Assembly: GCF_002077945.1 (NCBI RefSeq)
Contig: NZ_LVYD01000044.1
Coordinates: forward strand, 248,001-312,000
From: Niastella vici
Lineage (GTDB): Bacteria > Bacteroidota > Bacteroidia > Chitinophagales > Chitinophagaceae
Reading direction: 5' to 3'
Length of the DNA stretch: 64,000 nt
Shown here: positions 62,744 through 64,000 of the stretch, one piece after another
How the letters are laid out: every line of letters starts with the position of its first letter
Numbering within the stretch: position 1 is the stretch's first letter
Made by a program: the position numbers and the translations under genes
The notes under the pieces: generated by a model
Databases searched by the model: none
Told to the model about the DNA's origin: nothing
What the model saw: the letters and a program-made list of their open reading frames with translations, nothing else

Positions 62744-64000
62744 ATGCATTCAAACCGGAATATATTTTTAGTAAGTGTTGTTTTAATGAGTTGGTTACCC
62801 CTGATAACAACAGGTCAAAATAAGCAGGCTGCACTTTTTGATGCCAACTGGTTGTTCAGGCGGGTGGGTTTACAGGCCGATGGATCGGTAGTTGCCGAGC
62901 CAACAGGCTTGCAGGAAATAAGTGCCGATGAAACCGGGTGGCGAAAACTCGATCTGCCACACGATTGGGCCATAGAAGGGCCTTTCAGGATTGACCTGGC
63001 TGGTGAAACCGGTAAATTGCCTTATAAAGGAATTGGCTGGTATCGAAAACATTTTACCCTCCCGCGTACAGATAGCGCAAAACAGCTCTTTCTCGATTTT
63101 GATGGCGCCATGGCTTACGCACAGGTATGGCTAAACGGCCATTATTTAGGGACCTGGCCATATGGCTACAGTTCATTTCGCATGGAGTTGACGCCCTTCT
63201 TACAATTCGGCAAAGAAAATGTGCTGGCTGTGAGGGTAAGCACCGAACACTGGGATTCCCGCTGGTATTCAGGGGCAGGTATTTACCGGCATGTGTGGCT
63301 GGTAAAAACAAACCCGGTGCATGTTGCCCATTGGGGAACGTTTATAACAACGCCCCACGTTACCAGGCAAAAGGCTGTTGTACAGGTACAGGTGAAGGTC
63401 GATAATCAAAGCGGTAACCCGGTATTGGCAGGTGTGCATACCGAGCTGTTTACAATGGATAACCATAATAAGCCTGGCGTTCGGGTTGCCACTTTAAAAG
63501 ATTCGGTATTATCAATTGCGCCCGGCAAAACGGCAGAGGCAATGGTAAGTGCAGTGGTGGTGAACCCACAATTCTGGGATCTTGAGTCCCCGCACCGGTA
63601 TCTGGCACGTACAACTATAACCGCAAACAAAAAATTAGTCGATACCTATTACACCGCATTCGGCATTCGTACCCTTCAGTTTACTGCCCGGAACGGCTTT
63701 TTGTTAAATGGCCGTCGGGTTCAAATACAGGGAACCTGTAATCACCACGACGCGGGGGCGCTGGGTGCTGCCATCAATACCAGCGCATTACGCCGGCAGC
63801 TCACCATCCTGAAAGAAATGGGCTGTAATGCCTTGCGCACCTCACATAATCCACCTGCTCCTGAATTGCTGGAGCTGGCCGATGAAATGGGCTTTCTGGT
63901 ATGGGACGAAGCCTTTGATTGCTGGAAGCATGGAAAGAAGAAAGAAGATTATAACAAACTGTATGACGAGTGGCATGAAAAAGACCTGGAAGCGCTTGTG
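62744..64000 (+). CDS. GH2 family beta-galactosidase (C-terminus cut by window edge)
   Basis: The frame is open from the ATG at 62744 to the window end: 419 codons without stop. The signal peptide ends ITTGQ near residue 26. The GH2 sugar-binding sandwich shows FDANWLFRRVGLQ, WRKLDLPHDWAIEGPF, GIGWYRKHFTLP and YAQVWLNGHYLGTWPYGYSSF. The immunoglobulin-like domain follows, then the start of the TIM barrel: LNGRRVQIQGTCNHHDAGALGAA, LKEMGCNALRTSHNPPAPELLELADEMGFLVWDEAFDCW. The catalytic Glu residues lie beyond the edge. A terminator hairpin sits directly upstream. Beta-galactosidase is the usual activity for this pattern; beta-glucuronidase or mannosidase cannot be excluded. Confidence 0.9.
   Translation, partial: MHSNRNIFLVSVVLMSWLPLITTGQNKQAALFDANWLFRRVGLQADGSVVAEPTGLQEISADETGWRKLDLPHDWAIEGPFRIDLAGETGKLPYKGIGWYRKHFTLPRTDSAKQLFLDFDGAMAYAQVWLNGHYLGTWPYGYSSFRMELTPFLQFGKENVLAVRVSTEHWDSRWYSGAGIYRHVWLVKTNPVHVAHWGTFITTPHVTRQKAVVQVQVKVDNQSGNPVLAGVHTELFTMDNHNKPGVRVATLKDSVLSIAPGKTAEAMVSAVVVNPQFWDLESPHRYLARTTITANKKLVDTYYTAFGIRTLQFTARNGFLLNGRRVQIQGTCNHHDAGALGAAINTSALRRQLTILKEMGCNALRTSHNPPAPELLELADEMGFLVWDEAFDCWKHGKKKEDYNKLYDEWHEKDLEALV

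Noticed and set aside
1-64000. CRISPR arrays, tRNA or rRNA genes, insertion sequences, integrase or phage genes
   Set aside because: No repeat-spacer pattern, RNA gene signature or transposase/integrase frame was seen on either strand.

Overview
The window looks like part of a soil or plant-associated Bacteroidota genome, most likely Chitinophagaceae (Niastella/Chitinophaga type). This rests on three SusC/SusD pairs, two ECF sigma/FecR anti-sigma pairs, and -7 promoter boxes of the TAnnTTTG type. Ribosome binding sites are mostly absent, and nearly every exported enzyme has a signal peptide ending in AQ. No RNA genes, insertion sequences, phage genes or CRISPR arrays were seen. The taxonomic placement is inference. 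Family calls come from reading the proteins, not from searches.

Layout. (1) 1-7043, minus strand: a mannose-type intake operon. It encodes a ROK sugar kinase fused to a mannose-6-phosphate isomerase-like protein, an MFS sugar porter, a xylose isomerase-like TIM barrel protein, a headless gene remnant and a beta-helix protein resembling GH141 (cut by the window edge). (2) 7240-7971: a GntR/UTRA repressor between that operon and (3) 8118-17743, a plus-strand alpha-mannosidase operon (GH92, GH38-like, a six-hairpin glycosidase, a second GH92). The same 12-bp palindrome precedes both flanking operons. (4) 17862-19151: a DUF5077/DUF3472 protein. (5) 19324-33225: ECF sigma, FecR anti-sigma, SusC/SusD pair 1, a GH35 beta-galactosidase and a giant GH43-GH2-CBM32 protein. 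(6) 33246-34078: a small membrane protein and a TetR regulator. (7) 34442-42973: SusC/SusD pair 2 without a sigma factor, a metallophosphoesterase and a third GH92. (8) 43155-45332: an alpha-galactosidase-like protein. (9) 45479-52744: a second ECF/FecR with SusC/SusD pair 3. (10) 53021-64000: single-gene units for GH95, GH38-like, GH29 and GH20 enzymes, then a GH2 beta-galactosidase cut by the window edge.

How it fits together. Three outer-membrane SusC/SusD pumps would import oligosaccharides. Periplasmic exo-enzymes would then strip alpha-mannose (three GH92, two GH38-like), beta-galactose (GH35, GH2), alpha-fucose (GH29, GH95), beta-HexNAc (GH20) and perhaps alpha-galactose. Released mannose would enter through the MFS porter and be phosphorylated and isomerised by the ROK-isomerase fusion. 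This set matches N-glycan-like or other mannose- and fucose-decorated glycans from plants, fungi or animals. That target is inference.

The most notable new signal is not a gene. A promoter element of about 65 bp, two AAAATAG-type half-sites exactly 21 bp apart followed by a -7 box 33-34 bp further on, occurs six times. It lies upstream of the DUF3472, alpha-galactosidase-like, GH95, second GH38-like, GH29 and GH20 genes. It defines a sub-regulon, probably read by an AraC-type or hybrid two-component regulator encoded elsewhere.
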